A stretch of DNA of 64,000 bases. It comes from Petrolisthes cinctipes (lineage: Eukaryota > Arthropoda > Malacostraca > Decapoda > Porcellanidae). The notes under the pieces were generated by a model. It saw only the letters and a list, made by a program, of their open reading frames with translations, had not been told where the DNA came from and did no database searches. The stretch covers positions 434,498 to 498,497 of the forward strand of contig JAWQEG010001378.1 in NCBI GenBank assembly GCA_033782935.1. The letters are read 5' to 3'. Of the stretch, positions 26,401-35,292 are shown piece by piece. The stretch's first letter is position 1, and each line of letters starts with the position of its first letter. Position numbers and translations under genes: made by a program.

Positions 26401-29400
26401 ATTTACCAGAATTCCACAACTGGAATTCCAAATACCCTACCCACAATGAAAGCAAGGTAATGCTTTCACTTCTGTTAGGGACTCTTTGCATGCATGAAAG
26501 CAGCCTTCTGTTACCCATAAAAAAAAAGTAATTCCAGTACATGGCAAAAAATACTGAAATACTGTACCATTAAATAAACATACAAACCACAAGCTTCAAT
26601 AACTAACTTAATCATGACAACTGAAAGAACTTCACAGAACAATCTTTACAATCAAGTCATTTGTACCCTAACAAGACTAATGAATTATTTTGAAAGTTCA
26701 GACATACAGTATATACAGTAAACCATGCCTTTCCTCTAGGATTAATAACATATCAAACACACAAACATGCAAGACTGCAAACAAGTATTTTACAAAGCAT
26801 ATCCAGTCAAGATCATACAGATGCCATCAGTTTAGATAAAAAGTGCAATTGTTGAAGAGAAAAAGATATTTCAGGAAAAATATGACGGTATGGTCACACC
26901 TTGCAAGGGTAGCAAACTGGAACCTGATGAGTGTTGCAAGCTGTTCCATCAGTGCCACCAGGTCATGGCTCAACACACTGCAATGGTGTACAAAATACTG
27001 AGATGTCATATAAACCATGTGTAATTTCAATTGGTGTAGAAACTCATGGAACTGTACAAATTCCTTTCTTTTCCTTCCTTCTGTCTCCTACATAAGTGGT
27101 ATATCATGCCAGCCTCGGCAACACAACAAATACATTTATGGAAACAATCATCTTCACTTTGCCAGTTGTATCTTACCAAATGAATATCTGCCTTCACATC
27201 ACACCTCATTCCATAACATGACACAATAACCCCTCTCAGGGATTGGATATACAATACTGGCCTCATTACTTGGTTTTCCTGGAGTGAAGAATGGGTGGCC
27301 CCTTAGCAGTGAGCCAGTGACCCCAACAAGAAAAAGGAATATAAATATTGATTCTACCAAGGTCATTTGCAGGAGGGAGTAAAGTATTAACACTATGGTT
27401 CGTTGGTTGTCTTTACTGACTTACTATGAGTGAGGGAGAGCAAGGAGGAAGACGTCATTGTTTTCTCTGACATAGGCCACATGGTAGTACTCTCCATCCA
27501 GGCACACTGTTGAGCTGTCATTGTGATAACATATTACAAAGATTTTCAAAGTTTATCAAATAAGATAGTGTACTTAACTTGCATCAAGATATATCAGTGT
27601 ACAAAAATGGGGTTCTTTAACTTACTCCAACACTAATACCTTGTATGAATTTTATCTGGCAAATGTTATGTAGTATTGTACATATAACAGATCTGACTTG
27701 CTAATGTGTGACTCATAACATTTGAGTGGGAGTCCTAGCCAATCACTGGAGAGCAAGGCTTACCACAGTGCTGGGCAGCCCACCACCTCTTGCACAGTAT
27801 GGGCAGCTGTGATGAACATTCCTCGTACCTGTACCAGTTTGTTGCTCCAGCCTGGAAACTGGTACCTGACACAAAAACACTAAAGTTTAACTGTATACAC
27901 ATCTTGATATATAACTCTTACATAGGTAAATTTTCCTAGCATTAATATCCTTATCTTGAAGTATCCCTAACCTTTACTATACATTTAGCCTGATCATATC
28001 AATCCCTAGCTATACAACCTTCCAACAATGTTTAACTTCTTTACATACTAGGCGACTCCTTAACTGGCAAGCTTGCCTGCCAGCCATACAACATAAGAGG
28101 CATATGTATTCGCAGATGGAATGCCATTAACGTTAGTAGAACAGATGTGGAGAGATCACACTATGACAGCACGATAAAATTCACAATAAAACAGTAAGAC
28201 TTATCACCTATCATGGGATTATAGACAAATTACCCACTCTGAACACATGTAAAAATAATGCATCACAAAAATCATTTCACACCATTGATACTTTCACAAC
28301 ATATACTGTATTCAGCTAGGCCTGACTGTATTATACCAAGGTAGTCAACTTCTATCAATCAATGTTACTGCAGCCTTTATGATATTACCAGTGTTAATTT
28401 ACCATCCATTGGAGAAAACTTTAAGTGAAACTAACCTGATATCTGCTCCATCTGGCGAGTCCTCTGTCACCCCTGCCAGGCTGAGGTAGAGAGCTGTGTG
28501 GGGAAGGCGGGACAAGTGAGGAGCTGGGGAAGGGGCAGGGGTGGGACCAGGGGAGCTGCCTGTCATCACTCTAACCAGCTGTGTCTGGGTCACTCGCTGT
28601 TTAGAGAAGAGTGTCGGCATTTACAGGGTACCTATGTTAGAATATAAAACAGATCTCTATGGTATGGGTTAAAATGAAAGCAAATGTTAAGATCAAATAA
28701 ATAAAAGTATGTATCAGAGTTTTAAAGAAGATACTACAGAAAGGAAAGGATTAGTGCATATACCATATACCTGTACTGTACGATAAAGTATAACAAGCTA
28801 TTCGGTCGGTAATCTGCTATCAACTGAAAGGTCCATGCAAGCAACAACTCACTCACCCACCTTGTGATCATTGTCCATTTCATCAGGCAGGGTTTCTGAT
28901 GCACATTTCTGCACTGATAGGCTGATCATTGATGGGATCTGAAGAGAGGAGTATTGATGTACAAGATAGTCATAAATTTTGTATACTGACTTTTTTCTTT
29001 AAGTTACACATTACAAGTGCAAACCACATCTGCAGGTACTGTACTTTACAATGCGACAGTTACACTACTGTTTCAGCCCTTTAGCACTGCTTAGTACCCA
29101 ATAAAATTCAAGGAAAAAATGCCTGCAATTATTCCATCTATTCCCAGGTCTTTTCCCATCCTCATCCATCCTATTTCTTTCCTAACCTAATCTCTCCTAC
29201 ATAATTTCTCTTTGTACACACACCTCCTCACCTGTCTCACCTCTATTCCCTATGTATCTATCTATCTATAGCTCCTACGTCTCACTCCCTCCGGAACTCC
29301 CCCCAAGGGGGTGGCCAAGGCAGAAGAGTTCAGTACTCTCTGTTACAGCACTCCCTACTTGCTTTATTAAGCCCTCCTTTTCCATCCATGGTTCTCGACT

Positions 29401-32400
29401 TTATGTACTTCTCCACTCTGTTTACCCATCTGACTGGTGGTCGTACCTGGTCCCTCCACTTCACTTTCATACATCTTCTTTATGAACTCTCCATCTTGCA
29501 TTTTCTCCAAGTGTCCAAACCAACTTAATGTACTCTGCTTCACCCACAGAGCTATACACATAGAGCGCGCAACCCCCTCCCTGAAGTGTCACCACCGGAA
29601 GTGGGTTGGCGGCCATGATAAGTTGCCCTTCCCCTCAACCCGCCAGCCTGTTAGCTTATGCCAGGGTAAGATATTATTTAATTTATTCAGTCTTTCATTG
29701 ATGATATGGTATATTAACTACATTATAGTGACTCACAATATATGAATAAGTATTTCTTTAACCGATATATCAGTGAATGGCTGATTAAATATAAATACAT
29801 TTCGGTTAAAAGGTGAAATGAGTTAGATAAACAAAACTATCGTTGGCACTCATCCACAGTCACCTTCTTATAATATATATATACAACGTACTTAATCTCT
29901 ATTATGATAAGTATTTTATGTTCACATTGTTCGGTATGTACAGTCGGCAAAATAAGTTTCGTTACCACCCCTACGTTAATTTTAACATCGGTAGGGTTGG
30001 TACTCCGCCGACTGGGCAGCTGGTGCCTTGTGTCATCCGAGCCGATAATACTCGGGCCACGGCAGTGACAATTTTTTTATATCAAAAGTTTAGCTGATTT
30101 TAAATTAAATTTTGAGTGTTCAAGAACTCTTACTATTTAATTATTCATTAATAAACATAAGGAAATACGTTTGAGTATTTTAGAACAAGAATAACAGTGA
30201 AATACCCAGAAAAAACAGCACTGGGTGAAACAACGTCATCTCTGCTTGTTTGTCCATGACACACTGAGGGAAGGGAGGGTGGCGGAGGTATATAAGACAC
30301 TCACGGCACACCTGACTCGCCAGTCAGGTGTGCCAACATTACATCACACTGTTAAAAGGATGGTAACGAAACTTTTTTTGCCGACTGTATGTATGTATGT
30401 CACACTAGAGTAATGTGTGTATATATGCATGTCACACTAGAATATGTGTGTATATATGCATGTCACACTGGAATATGTGTGTATGTATGTATGTCACACT
30501 AGAGTTATATGTATGTATATATATATATATATATATGTCACACTAGAATAATATGTTTGTATATATGTCACACTAGAGTAATATGTATGTATGTATGTCA
30601 CACTAGAGTAATATGTATGTATGTCACACTAGAATAATATGTATGTATGTATGTCACACTAGAGTAATATGTATGTATGTATGTCACACTAGAGTAGTAT
30701 GTATGTATGTCACACTAGAGTAATATGTATGTATGTATATATGTCACACTAGAATAATATGTATGTATGTCACACTAGAATAATATGTATGTATGTCACA
30801 CTAGAATAATATGTATGTATGTCACACTAGAGTAATATGTATGTATGGATGTATGTATATATGTCACACTAGAATAATATGTATGTATGTATGTCACTAG
30901 AGTAATATGTATGTATGTATGAATGTACTAGAGTAATATGTATGTATGTATGTAAGGTAAGTGGGGGGAGAGGGAGAAAGATTACAGTTATATATATTTG
31001 TCTTGTTTAATAAACCAGTTTAAGTTTAATTTCTTTGGATAATTTTCCGTATGGACATTATCTTAGCCTTGTTAATTGATTTAACAAAACCTGCATAATT
31101 AGATAACAAGATACAATGCTTTACAAATCAGGGAAATGTCAATAACTGTGGATAGAAACATACTATACAAGTACGTACGGGAGTTCAAAGCGCGCGCCAA
31201 AGGGCATTTCAAAATGGCCGCCGAGCAGGCTGGCTGGCGACGCTCCTCCCCTATCTAATAACACAGGGTCGATCGCTCTATGTGTATAGCTCTGTGGCTT
31301 CACCCTATCAATCACCCCACACTCAGCACCAACTGTCTTCTCACTCACCACCTATACTCCTGGGAACAAGGAGTAAAACTATCCCTTTGCAGTGAGCAGG
31401 TTAGTCTTCCAGTAGTAGCCTAGCTTAAAATTTCTCCACCTATTGAAAATACGAACATGAGATCTTCATGTTGTACACATACAGTATACAGTATGCCAGG
31501 AAATTATATTGAAATATAAGGTCTTACATATATGATCGGACTACAGCCACTTACTTGTAATTCTGCCAAGACATCATCCAAATTATCCCAAGTAACATCA
31601 GTCTCCTCAACTTCTTTCAGCCAGTCCCCTAAAATTATTAAAATAGAAATTTAACATGGAAACTGAATACTGTACTGTACATAGCACTCTAATAGTATAT
31701 TCTTAGCCTCTCTATGGAAACAGCCCCACACCACAGTAACTGTTGTGAACTTCATTTTCACACTGCCCATTCCACACCAATTTCGATTAGAAGTACTCAA
31801 TTTTTTAAATTATTTCCTGCCATACTTGCAATCCTGATTGCTAATATGCATGTCCATAACTTTCTTGCTTTCACGATGAATAGTTGCTTTAACTGGCACT
31901 CCTCCTGCCAAATCCCGTACAGATCTAAAAATCTTTAGATAATGACATTTTACTGGAACTGTATATTAAAACTTTCATACAGTACGCTTTTAATCACATC
32001 AATTTTCTAAGACTAGCAGTTCTTGAATTAGTTCTGTGTGAAGAGCTCAAGTTTAATGTCCCAATGGAATTATGTGATACAGGTACCACAGTATAGCTCT
32101 ACAGCTCTTCTGCACAAAAATAGGTCAATACTTAGACCTGACTCACCTATCTTGATGGCACCATTCTTGAGTGCCTGAGAGCCAGGGAGGAGCCCAGCAA
32201 CCATGACTCTGGTATAGGGAGGTTCATTGAAGCGGCCAGGTATTATGCCCAGGACTGTCTCACACAAACTAGCTCGCCTACCCAGGTTACTGCCACCCTC
32301 ATACACCTGATGGCAGGGTCATACAGTAATACAGAATAAGAACATGGTAAACATCATTCTCTCGAAGGGAAACTTTCTGTTGTTGATGTCTGCAAGACCT

Positions 32401-33802
32401 GAAGATGTGAAAGCCGTTAACTTCCTATGTGTCTATTATGTGCACATCATGAATGTCTGTTGACTGTTACAAAGTTATTCTATTCTGTATTGACACTACT
32501 AGCCTTATATGATCTAAAAACATTACTGTACATCAGAATTATTTTCAAACCCATTAGTTCATATTCTGTCAATATTTTGTGCTGTTAATTCATTGTATTC
32601 ATTATAACCCAACCACAACAGCAATATTGGCTGTATGTAAAAATAGTTAATAAATAATGAGTATATCAGGGCCATCAAAAGGCTAAAGAAAAAAATTAAA
32701 TATATACAGTAGATGCTGCACCCACCCTCTATTGTACTCAACTGCTTACCTGCAGCATCACCTTCCTCACTTCCCCACTGGGATTATCCCTGAATGTGAC
32801 CTTTGGTGGTGAGAAGTCAGGTCCACCTTTAGCTCCACCCTCGGCTCCACCACCACTCCGTCCTGCTCCTTTTACACGCACACTAGGCCTCCGTTTCAAC
32901 AATCGCATCAGCTTGTCTGATTTAGGTGAATTTTTATTTTTTTTATGGTGATACTAATAAAAGAAATTATACTATAAATTACAATTGTTTTTTCAAGGTC
33001 AGAAAGTATTACCAGCAAATCAGGGAGGTACACAAACAACTGATGAAGTATGGTACAATCAATCCAACTTTCCTTCTTGAGATAGACTAAAACACTACAG
33101 CATTAGTGTGTGGTGATCATAACAAGGCTAAAAATTGGAAAAAAAACACCATTGATTGCCAGTGTATAACAAGGATCAACTGCAGCATAATTAAATCTAG
33201 TTAGATGGATTAGAAAGTGCATTTCACCCACTTTTCTTTTTTATGTCCTTGGGTGGTGGGGTAAAAGGTGTCTTCCTGTCTGCAGAGCCTGATGCTTTGA
33301 GAGCCTGCACCTGCTTCTCCCTCACTGTGCTGGACACATAAGACTCCACATATAGCAATGACCCATCACGACTTACATGTTGCAGCCACTCAGCATCCTC
33401 ATACCTGCCAAAGAAGAATCAAGTATTTTCATACAACAATGACTGGCATATAAAAATAGTACAGTACTGTTAATGAATAGAGACTAAGCTATCCTGGGTG
33501 TAACAAGAATTATTCACTGTAAATGTGTTGTATATATATCACAGTTCAACAAAATTAACGACCCTGTGATACAGTAAAAAAAAAATTAGAGTTTGGTGCA
33601 TCCCTCAAACATTGCCAGGAAACACCATCCATAGCAAGAGAGCTTGTTTCAAGGCATAATCAGGAGAAACCGAAGCCTCCAGTTCTCATGCACGATCACC
33701 GGATCCTCAAGCAAAACATAAAACATACTCATTTGATGACTCCTCAGAGTGTCTGGAGGATGAAGCTGAGTAACTCTGACTGTCAGAATCATACTCATCC
33801 AT
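14026..33802 (-). CDS. intu: Inturned: PDZ and longin-like planar polarity / ciliogenesis effector, complete
   Basis: 22 coding exons join in frame to 913 codons, close to human INTU (about 940). Known: Inturned binds Fuzzy in the CPLANE complex, acts with it as a Rab23 exchange factor at the ciliary base, and is a core planar-cell-polarity effector. Seen: an Asp/Ser-rich N-terminus and WLQHVSRDGSLLYVE (residues 25-50); a PDZ domain with GLLPGSQALKNGAIKIGDWL (about 120-242); longin-like module 1 (about 250-455) with QVRGMF and YYHVAY; module 2 with ILGSCLFYKGHLVASHL, then MLGLLLEAGG and VDQVEASLYQL (about 470-613); a Ser/Thr- and Glu-rich linker (615-750); and module 3 with VTSGKESALFHLVQLEVGEG, EHGVLFTY, SYWVVG and VYVCYHEA (760-913). 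A strong acceptor (TTTCAG|TGTG, 33854) lies 52 nt before the ATG, so the 5' UTR starts in an upstream exon. Intron 14 (18568-23796) is filled with LINEs; introns 5, 11 and 19 carry DNA elements. Confidence 0.93.
14520..15370 (-). mobile_element. RTE-like LINE (second family), 3' part, in intu intron 21
   Basis: Antisense frames give LNVVEMRCLRS then LKWFGHVERMEENIMVKRI and RRRGRPQRRWMDTVKGAL, the usual C-terminal block of RTE-clade reverse transcriptases. It stops before its 3' end in frame-shifted debris and finishes near a (TATG)n tail at 14521-14541. Same strand as intu. 5'-truncated and not functional. Confidence 0.78.
15533..15663 (-). CDS. intu: intu exon 21 (longin-like module 3)
   Basis: Encodes ESGGGYGSSPALSGIREHGV LFTYTPPP and ANTFSYWVVG, matching VKEHGVLFECSP and MAYWVVG of human INTU. 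Confidence 0.9.
15876..16092 (-). CDS. intu: intu exon 20 (longin-like module 3; GC donor)
   Basis: Encodes VTSGKESALFHLVQLEVGEG and VLHNFRSTCAHIHHLLHAPA, matching [20 protein letters not shown] and LIKNFHQCCLSIRAVF of human INTU. It ends TACAAG|GCAAGT, a GC-AG intron: a GT donor reading is not available at this in-frame position. Confidence 0.88.
16346..16832. mobile_element. Tc1/mariner-type MITE, copy 1 (intu intron 19)
   Basis: Flanked by TA on both sides (16344-16345, 16833-16834). Ends are 27-bp inverted repeats starting CAGTCGGCAAAAAAAGTT. Internal 487 bp has no reading frame; it contains a TATATAAG and a perfect CCTGACTCGCCAGTCAGG palindrome near one end. Copy 2 is at 29941-30387. 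Confidence 0.9.
16965..17017 (-). CDS. intu: intu exon 19
   Basis: Acceptor TCCTCACCCAG|TAT, donor ATTAG|GTTTGT. Encodes YDCDISPALPRPVTSPIR, a short linker chosen because it alone joins exons 18 and 20 in frame; an alternative acceptor (CATCAG, 17030) gives another frame that does not fit exon 20. Confidence 0.65.
17522..17811 (-). CDS. intu: intu exon 18 (acidic linker)
   Basis: Encodes SYNPAWYPPGGLRLPDVPSI LKQKSSGG, a Ser-rich stretch and a run of about 20 mainly Glu residues ending EEEDSDWRIYK. The acidic run is encoded by a GAG/GAA repeat. Acceptor GGACAG|CT, donor TACAAG|GTGGGG. Confidence 0.83.
17955..18052 (-). CDS. intu: intu exon 17 (linker)
   Basis: Encodes LMNAGIETVAADDKFGRGTP SKKSKDRHDPTE, a basic, probably disordered linker. 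Frame and phases (2 in, 1 out) fit; sequence similarity is weak, as expected here. Confidence 0.8.
18216..18317 (-). CDS. intu: intu exon 16 (end of longin-like module 2)
   Basis: Encodes VEEGAGPDPFLVDQVEASLY QLHALHIHTLCEER; VDQVEASLYQL matches VDQVKTTLHQL of human INTU. Confidence 0.9.
18518..18567 (-). CDS. intu: intu exon 15
   Basis: Encodes NHCMLGLLLEAGGITDV, matching KHYMLCVLLEAGG. It is separated from exon 14 by a 5.2-kb LINE-filled intron. Donor GATGT|GTAAGT. Confidence 0.9.
18688..19990 (-). mobile_element. Jockey/I-like LINE remnant with internal deletion (intu intron 14)
   Basis: From 5' to 3' on the minus strand: the end of an endonuclease domain (FGSDHLPIIITTKAK, about 19840-19990), then a jump to the reverse-transcriptase C-terminus (YIRSVIDYASPAWVSNLTET; DHLHHETKVLKIKDHLELRG; HLARLRCGHHPAFLTYQKKL), ending in (CAA)n at 18688. 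Frames are broken. Closely related to 56745-57690. Confidence 0.82.
20060..23360 (-). mobile_element. Near-full-length but decayed RTE-like LINE (intu intron 14)
   Basis: Minus-strand order: EEP endonuclease (LRVVAINVNGMVNEVKRREI, then VGDMNGKVG), reverse transcriptase (GVDEITAEMLKCWGE; EEQGGFRKGRGCVD; LRQGCVLSPWLFNIYI; FVDDTVLMAESE in place of the usual F/YADD) and a C-terminal domain (YLRGACGL; RGRPPVRWQNRVEEY; RENWRHFCRGHPLGG). It ends in (TAGA)n at 20098-20065. The RT motif FVDD and at least ten frame breaks show it is dead. An A40 run abuts its 5' end at 23362. Confidence 0.88.
23362..23401 (+). repeat. Poly(A) run of 40, AT-rich stretch follows
   Basis: Forty A in a row directly beside the 5' end of the RTE-like LINE; 23402-23640 is A/T-rich with no gene seen. 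Confidence 0.9.
23797..24003 (-). CDS. intu: intu exon 14 (longin-like module 2)
   Basis: 69 codons, phase 0: GHLVASHLSSEELRRVWLVA, HHGLLRLTTQEAVSQLVAWR, HYLLLVAM. The donor is ATG|GTGGGT: the frame runs on for 41 codons to a stop, but exon 15 supplies the conserved KHYMLCVLLEAGG equivalent. Confidence 0.9.
24311..24373 (-). CDS. intu: intu exon 13 (longin-like module 2)
   Basis: 21 codons ending YSILGSCLFYK, the near-invariant YTILGSSLFYK start of the second longin module. Confidence 0.92.
24396..24529. repeat. 67-bp tandem duplication (intu intron 12)
   Basis: Two units of 67 bp, each beginning CAGTCTAAATCAGT and ending near CAACACATTA, differing by only a few substitutions. Confidence 0.85.
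24937..24990 (-). CDS. intu: intu exon 12
   Basis: 18 codons, LQIDNCLSELESGDFGDD, equal to the MELDMALSDLEAADFAEL stretch of human INTU. Confidence 0.87.
25048..25268. mobile_element. 221-bp TA-flanked MITE with long inverted arms (intu intron 11)
   Basis: TA at 25046-25047 and 25269-25270. Ends read CAGTTGCCTTCACTTGTA against the reverse complement CAGTTGCCTCCACTAATA. An inner perfect 26-bp inverted pair lies at 25105-25130 and 25196-25221 (GGCACCACTGTGTTTGTTTA). Tc1/mariner-type by its TA target; no coding capacity. Confidence 0.8.
26031..26238 (-). CDS. intu: intu exon 11
   Basis: Encodes GLGSGKNKPYMDHLFSLVLG, matching the LDHFFNLFF helix of INTU, then a Gly-rich loop and LVSTPESFVLARPAWLPLHH. 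Phase 0 donor GCCAAG|GTAGGA. Confidence 0.87.
26900..26977 (-). CDS. intu: intu exon 10 (longin-like module 1 helix)
   Basis: Encodes VLSHDLVALMEQLATLIRFQ FATLAR, the amphipathic helix equivalent to NMIENVIQTLKFMYGSL. Donor GCAAG|GTGTGA. Confidence 0.87.
27425..27514 (-). CDS. intu: intu exon 9 (longin-like module 1)
   Basis: Encodes STVCLDGEYYHVAYVRENND VFLLALPHS; the YHVAY segment matches IHVAY of human INTU. Donor CATA|GTAAGT. Confidence 0.9.
27764..27865 (-). CDS. intu: intu exon 8 (longin-like module 1)
   Basis: Encodes YQFPGWSNKLVQVRGMFITA, aligned with [20 protein letters not shown] of human INTU. Phase 2 both ends. Confidence 0.9.
28436..28596 (-). CDS. intu: intu exon 7 (start of longin-like module 1)
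   Basis: Encodes RVTQTQLVRVMTGSSPG, a Pro/Ser spacer, then LPHTALYLSLAGVTEDSPDG, matching the first strand of longin module 1 (human PHIIMYLTLQLDSETS). Donor ATCAG|GTTAGT, phase 2. Confidence 0.88.
28861..28938 (-). CDS. intu: intu exon 6 (end of PDZ)
   Basis: 26 codons, phase 0: IPSMISLSVQKCASETLPDE and so on, the last PDZ strand. The intron before it (28939-31554) contains the 1.75-kb DNA transposon. Confidence 0.85.
29265..29544 (-). mobile_element. RTE-like LINE 3' end, left part, interrupted
   Basis: Begins with (TATC)n and continues GGAACTCCCCCCAAGGGGGT, the 3' end of the RTE-like LINE at 20060-23360. It is cut by the DNA transposon at 29545 and resumes at 31297. Confidence 0.8.
29941..30387. 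mobile_element. Tc1/mariner-type MITE, copy 2 (nested)
   Basis: TA on both sides (29939-29940, 30388-30389); 27-bp ends start CAGTCGGCAAAATAAGTT and CAGTCGGCAAAAAAAGTT. It matches 16346-16832 along its length with a few deletions (447 against 487 bp), including the TATATAAG and the CTGACTCGCCAGTCAG palindrome. Confidence 0.9.
30388..30960. repeat. Minisatellite, about 20 copies of a 24-34 bp unit
   Basis: Unit core ATGTCACACTAGAGTAATAT followed by a variable number of GTAT/GTATGT steps. It starts exactly at the outer TA of the MITE and ends at TGTAAGGTAAG. One unit has an expanded (TA)n. Confidence 0.9.
31297..31360 (-). mobile_element. RTE-like LINE 3' part, right piece
   Basis: Continues the LINE cut at 29544: antisense reading EKTVGAECGVIDRVK matches EKAIGIECRVVESVK in the LINE at 20.4 kb. 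Confidence 0.7.
31555..31628 (-). CDS. intu: intu exon 5 (PDZ)
   Basis: Encodes GDWLKEVEETDVTWDNLDDV LAELQ in the PDZ domain, aligning with [20 protein letters not shown] of human INTU. Bounded by ATTTTAG|GG and CAA|GTAAGT. Confidence 0.9.
32147..32306 (-). CDS. intu: intu exon 4 (PDZ core)
   Basis: Encodes VYEGGSNLGRRASLCETVLG and VAGLLPGSQALKNGAIKIG. The GLLPGS.A...G...IGD pattern is the PDZ carboxylate/second-helix region shared with INTU (human GLLPGGSAMKSGQVLIGD). Phase 1 donor ATAG|GTGAGT. Confidence 0.9.
32750..32916 (-). CDS. intu: intu exon 3 (approach to PDZ)
   Basis: Acceptor AATCAG|AC fits phase 1 from exon 2; an alternative acceptor TATTAG at about 32955 is open only in phase 0. 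Encodes KLMRLLKRRPSVRVKG, like the basic LLRRKRLLPKR stretch of INTU, then PPKVTFRDNPSGEVRKVMLQ. Donor CTGCAG|GTAAGC. Confidence 0.8.
33232..33404 (-). CDS. intu: intu exon 2
   Basis: Acceptor TTGGCAG|GTATG completes GA|G. Encodes EYEDAEWLQHVSRDGSLLYV, matching the W-L/Q-x-V-x-x-x-G-x-L-x-Y core near the N-terminus of vertebrate INTU, then a basic tail (PPPKDIKKK). The donor AAAA|GTGGGT (phase 1) is the least certain boundary in the gene. Confidence 0.75.
33729..33802 (-). CDS. intu: intu exon 1 (start)
   Basis: ATG GAT GAG TAT; encodes MDEYDSDSQSYSASSSRHSE. Donor AATGA|GTATGT, phase 2. The transcribed exon probably begins at 33854 after a strong acceptor with a T-rich tract. Confidence 0.85.
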
Positions 33803-34393
33803 CTTGCTTACAACAACATTCAGTCACTTGGATGTCATCAGCTGCCTTTTCACACTGAAATATGAGAAAAAAAATATACTTTACAGAATATAGCTTAATT
33901 GGAACATATAGTTAGGTTCACAATTCATAAAATATCTTCCACATCTAATGAAGGAGAGGTCAGGTAAGGTTAAGGTTTGCTTCCTTTCAATATTATGGTA
34001 GAAAATGAAAGAATGAAGATTGTGCTAGGCCAGAAGGACCTTGTAGCCTACTACAATGAGACAGAGAAGAGGTCAGCAAACCCCTAGGAAATATAAGGAA
34101 AGACGAGGCAGCTGAAGGGATTGGTTCAGGTCCGAAGGGGTGCCATAACCCACAAAGTATTAGTCATATTTGGATAATCTCTGCAGGCAACACCCCCCTA
34201 AGGGTAAAAATGACTTAAACCAGCCAAATGTACAATATGCATTACAAAAATTTAAAAAGGTTAAACAAGAAAAACAGGATCTATACTTCAGATATATCAA
34301 TAATTCATGTTAATCAAGCTAATTATAGGCCTACCGAAAGAAAAAAAATATTAAAAATGAGATGGTGCATGTGTATTGTCCCCAAGACTATGG

Positions 34394-34522
34394 GCCATAT
34401 TCAAGAACATTGATGGTGTATACGATAGTGTGGTACCGTTACGACGGTACAATTGTTTGTCTCTGGAGCCAAAGTACCAGTACCACGCCATCGTATGCAC
34501 CACGAGCGTTCTTGAATATGGC
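34394..34522. mobile_element. Palindromic foldback element, copy A
   Basis: About 129 bp whose two halves are reverse complements: GCCATATTCAAGAACATTGA ... CGTTCTTGAATATGGC, with inner arms GTGTATACGA/TCGTATGCAC and GTGGTACC/GGTACCAC-like pairs. Same family as copies B and C. Confidence 0.85.
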
Positions 34523-34574
34523 AGTATACCAATATGGCTCTATAATACACATAAAGTTTGCAAATACGTCTCTT

Positions 34575-34698
34575 TCCGTATGCAAGAGCATTCGTGGTGT
34601 ATACGATGGCGTGGTGCCGGTACGATGGCTCTGTAGTGGAGTCGTCGTACCGGTACCACACCATCGTATACACCATGAATGTTCTTGAATACAGCCCT
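34575..34698. mobile_element. Palindromic foldback element, copy B
   Basis: Arms TGCAAGAGCATTCGTGGTGT and ACACCATGAATGTTCTTG around a GTACCGGTAC-type centre; lies only 52 bp from copy A. Confidence 0.85.
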
Positions 34699-35292
34699 CA
34701 TATCAATCAGTTCTATGTGTCTAATGTTACACTCTTATTTGGCATACCCTAGATTATTATTATTATTATTTTATACTTTTGATCACAGGTGGTTTGTTGT
34801 AGTTATCCTGTAAAAGTTCCTTGTCTGCTTTGTGTGTGTTTTGACAGTCACTAGCGTCCGACTGACGACTGGCAGTGTTTACCTTATGGAGTTTGCTTAC
34901 TTAAACTTACTGAAATATACCCATAGTTCAGTTTAGTTAATAAGTAATTTATGTACTGTATCTCTTTTGAATATGGGCTCGTTTTCGTATTTCTTTCAGT
35001 TGGCTTTTATCTCAAGTAATCCAAATTTCATTCATGTCTATGTTGAGACTGAAATAAACAGTTGGTTTTTATTCATTATTCCATACAAACTATACTATTA
35101 TGAGGTGTGGCACTTTTGCTAGTCAAATACATTTAATGCGATATCTGAAACATCTACAGTACATTACTTAGAGGAGTCCCCCCACCTGAGCTAATCGAGC
35201 CATTTAGGTCATGTACTGTAGTTAGGCAGAGAAGAAAGTGGCAGAGTTAAAGATGCAGGGAGTGACAATCATTGACAGGAAGAGGAACAAGT

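Larger units (their letters stand above)
29545..31296. mobile_element. DNA transposon with 23-bp TIRs and 8-bp target duplication (hAT or P type), non-autonomous
   Basis: Inverted ends CACAGAGCTATACACATAGA (23 bp perfect, 29545-29567 and 31274-31296) are flanked by direct GCTTCACC (29537-29544, 31297-31304). The target is a LINE remnant whose sequence resumes across the insertion. An 8-bp duplication is typical of hAT and P superfamilies; the family is not settled. Sub-terminal parts share GGCGGCCAT and TGCCCTT. No transposase frame is present: the interior holds a mariner MITE (29941-30387) and a minisatellite. Confidence 0.85.

Noticed and set aside
34376..34676. Overlapping open frames on both strands near 34.5 kb
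   Set aside because: They are readings of the palindromic foldback copies A and B, not genes.
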